From assembly GCA_024688225.1 (NCBI GenBank), contig JAILEI010000095.1:1-33740 (forward strand): a stretch of 33,740 nt of DNA, given 5' to 3'. A program made the position numbers and the translations under genes. Numbering within the stretch: the first letter of the stretch is position 1; each line of letters opens with the position of its first letter. This DNA comes from Succinivibrionaceae bacterium (GTDB lineage Bacteria; Pseudomonadota; Gammaproteobacteria; Enterobacterales; Succinivibrionaceae). Below, piece after piece: positions 31,847 through 33,740 of this stretch. Below the pieces are notes generated by a model that had not been told where the DNA came from, did not search any database, and was given only the letters and a program-made list of their open reading frames with translations.

Positions 31847-33740
31847 CTAGTGCGCCTCGCCCCAGCTGCGGGCGCACCCCACCCCCACGGTCAGCGGCAC
31901 GCTGAGCTCCACGGCATGCTCCATGAGGGGCACGATTTTGCCCTGCACCTCGGAAAGCAGCTCGTCCCGCACCTCAAACACCAGCTCATCGTGCACCTGC
32001 AGCACCATGCGCACGCTGCCCGGGGGCAGGGTCGAAAGGTAGCGGTCGATGGCGACCATGGCAATCTTGATGATGTCGGCGGCGCTGCCCTGCATGGGGG
32101 CGTTGATCGCCTGCCGCTCCCCGGCGCGCGCCTGGCGGTCGCTTGACGACTGCAGCTCGGGGATCATGATCCGGCGCCCGGTGATGGTGGACACGAAGCC
32201 GTCGCGGCGCGCCCGCTCCTTGAGCCCCTCCATGTAGGCGCGCACCTTGGGGTAGCGCTCGAAGTAGCGGTCGATGTAGGCCTTGGCCGCCGCCACCGGC
32301 ATCCCGGTCTGGCGCGACAGCCCGTAGCTGCCCATCCCGTACATGAGGCCGAAGTTGGTGGCCTTGGCATGGGCGCGCTCCTCGTCGCTGACCTCAGCGA
32401 AGGGCTTGCCCAGGACCTCCGCCGCGGTGGAGCGGTGAATGTCCCGCCCCGCGATGAAGGCCGCGGTGAGCGACTCGTCGCCGCTGAGGTGGGCAATGAG
32501 CCGCAGCTCAATCTGCGAGTAGTCGGCGCTGAGGATGGTGTACCCCGCGGGGGCGGTGAAGGCCAGGCGGATGCGCTTGCCCTCCTCGGTGCGCGCCGGG
32601 ATGTTCTGCAGGTTGGGATCCGAGGAGGAGAGGCGCCCGGTGACCGTGCCCGCCTGGTTGAAGGAGGTGTGCACCCGCCCGGTGCGCGGCGAGATCTCCT
32701 GCTGCAGCTTGTCGGTGTAGGTGGAGATGAGCTTGGAGAGGGTGCGGTGGCGCAGCACCAGGTTGGCAAGGTCCAGGGTGGGCGCCAGCTCGGTGAGCAC
32801 GTCCTCGGCGGTGGAGTAGGTCACCACCCCGCCCCGCTCCTTGCGCGCCCCGCGCGGCGGCTTGGCGCCGATCTTCTCGAAGATGATGTGCCCGAGCTGC
32901 TTGGGGGAGTTGATGTTGAACTCCTCCCCGGCCGCGGCGAAGACATCGCGCGACACGGTGGCCAGCTCGGCCTTGAGGGCCTGCCCCTGGCGCGCGAGCT
33001 CCTGCGCGTCCACCCGCGCCCCCTCGCGCTCCATGCGGTAGAGCACCATGAGCAGGGGCATCTCCACCTCGCGGAACCACTTCAGGGCGGTGGCGTCAGC
33101 CTCGAGGCGGGGCAGGAGGCAGTGGTAGAGGCGCAGGGTCACCTCGGCGTCCTCGGCGGCGTAGGGGGTGGCCGCCGCCACGCTGGCCTCGGCGAAGGAG
33201 GACATGCCGCGGGTGACCACCTCCTGGTAGCGGATGTCCCGGTAGGAGAGCAGGGACAGCGCCAGCTCGTCCATGCCCACCCGGGCCGCCGAGTCGAGCA
33301 GGTGGGCCATGACCATGGTGTCGGCATGCACCCCCTCCACCTCAAGGCCCGCGTAGTGCAGCACCAGGAGGTCAAACTTGAGGTTGTGCCCCACCTTGAG
33401 GATGGCCGGGTCGCGCAGCAGCGGCCCCAGCGCCGCCGTGACGTCCCCCAGGCTGAGCTGCGCGCTGGTGAGGTCGCTGTGGGCAATGGGCAGGTAGAAG
33501 CCCTCGCCCTCCGCGATGGACACGGAGATGCCCACCATGGTGCAGTCCGCGGGGCGCAGCGAGGTGGTCTCGGTGTCGATGGCCATGAGGCCCGCGGCGC
33601 GGATCCGCCCCGCCAGTTCCTCAAGTCCCTCGCGGGTGGTAATCGCGGAGAGCCTCAGCCCGCGCGAGCGGAAGTCCTCCGGCTCGGGCCCCCCGGCCTC
33701 CGGGGCGGGGGACGGGGCGGCGGGGGCAGCGCCCTGGGGG
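31847..33740 (-). CDS. polA: DNA polymerase I, C-terminal part (3'-5' exonuclease plus polymerase); N-terminus outside window
   Basis: MAIDTETTSLRP (exo I), SADYSQIELRLIAHLSGD, HAKATNFGLMYGMGSYGL, QVHDELVFEV. The frame stays open to the window edge through an Ala/Pro-rich linker (QGAAPAAPSPAPEAGGPEP). Confidence 0.95.
   Translation of the reverse strand, partial: PQGAAPAAPSPAPEAGGPEPEDFRSRGLRLSAITTREGLEELAGRIRAAGLMAIDTETTSLRPADCTMVGISVSIAEGEGFYLPIAHSDLTSAQLSLGDVTAALGPLLRDPAILKVGHNLKFDLLVLHYAGLEVEGVHADTMVMAHLLDSAARVGMDELALSLLSYRDIRYQEVVTRGMSSFAEASVAAATPYAAEDAEVTLRLYHCLLPRLEADATALKWFREVEMPLLMVLYRMEREGARVDAQELARQGQALKAELATVSRDVFAAAGEEFNINSPKQLGHIIFEKIGAKPPRGARKERGGVVTYSTAEDVLTELAPTLDLANLVLRHRTLSKLISTYTDKLQQEISPRTGRVHTSFNQAGTVTGRLSSSDPNLQNIPARTEEGKRIRLAFTAPAGYTILSADYSQIELRLIAHLSGDESLTAAFIAGRDIHRSTAAEVLGKPFAEVSDEERAHAKATNFGLMYGMGSYGLSRQTGMPVAAAKAYIDRYFERYPKVRAYMEGLKERARRDGFVSTITGRRIMIPELQSSSDRQARAGERQAINAPMQGSAADIIKIAMVAIDRYLSTLPPGSVRMVLQVHDELVFEVRDELLSEVQGKIVPLMEHAVELSVPLTVGVGCARSWGEAH

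Overview
This is a GC-rich gammaproteobacterial-type chromosomal window made almost entirely of housekeeping genes. In order it holds: mscK/kefA-like channel (5' truncated), a 2[4Fe-4S] ferredoxin, yggS, proC, yggT, a plsC-type acyltransferase, parC, an L,D-transpeptidase, the complete S10-spc-alpha ribosomal protein cluster on the minus strand (rpsJ to rplQ, including rpmJ, which the ORF track misses), queH, pyrE, yicC, a YbjD/OLD-family nuclease, cysS, ppiB, lpxH and polA (5' truncated by the window edge). I found no mobile elements, CRISPR arrays or tRNA genes. The main discovery candidate is the alpha operon, which carries TWO rpoA genes flanking rplQ (rpsM-rpsK-rpsD-rpoA-rplQ-rpoA'). The two alpha subunits share an almost identical CTD (62/71 residues by my count), but their NTDs have degenerated in complementary ways. 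The downstream copy keeps the region that contacts beta in E. coli (LRRI..., [19 protein letters not shown]) and has lost the beta'-contacting segment. The canonical-slot copy is the mirror image: it has lost LRRI and HEYS but keeps [17 protein letters not shown]. This predicts an obligate, orientation-fixed alpha heterodimer encoded in one operon. Secondary observations: UAG is the dominant stop codon (29 of 45 genes I read, including most ribosomal protein genes), a promoter nested between two hairpins at the rpsQ/rplN boundary, several overlapping divergent promoters with palindromes, an Arg-rich upstream ORF in the rpsM leader, and disordered tails on several ribosomal proteins. All similarity statements are from reading and memory; no search was run.
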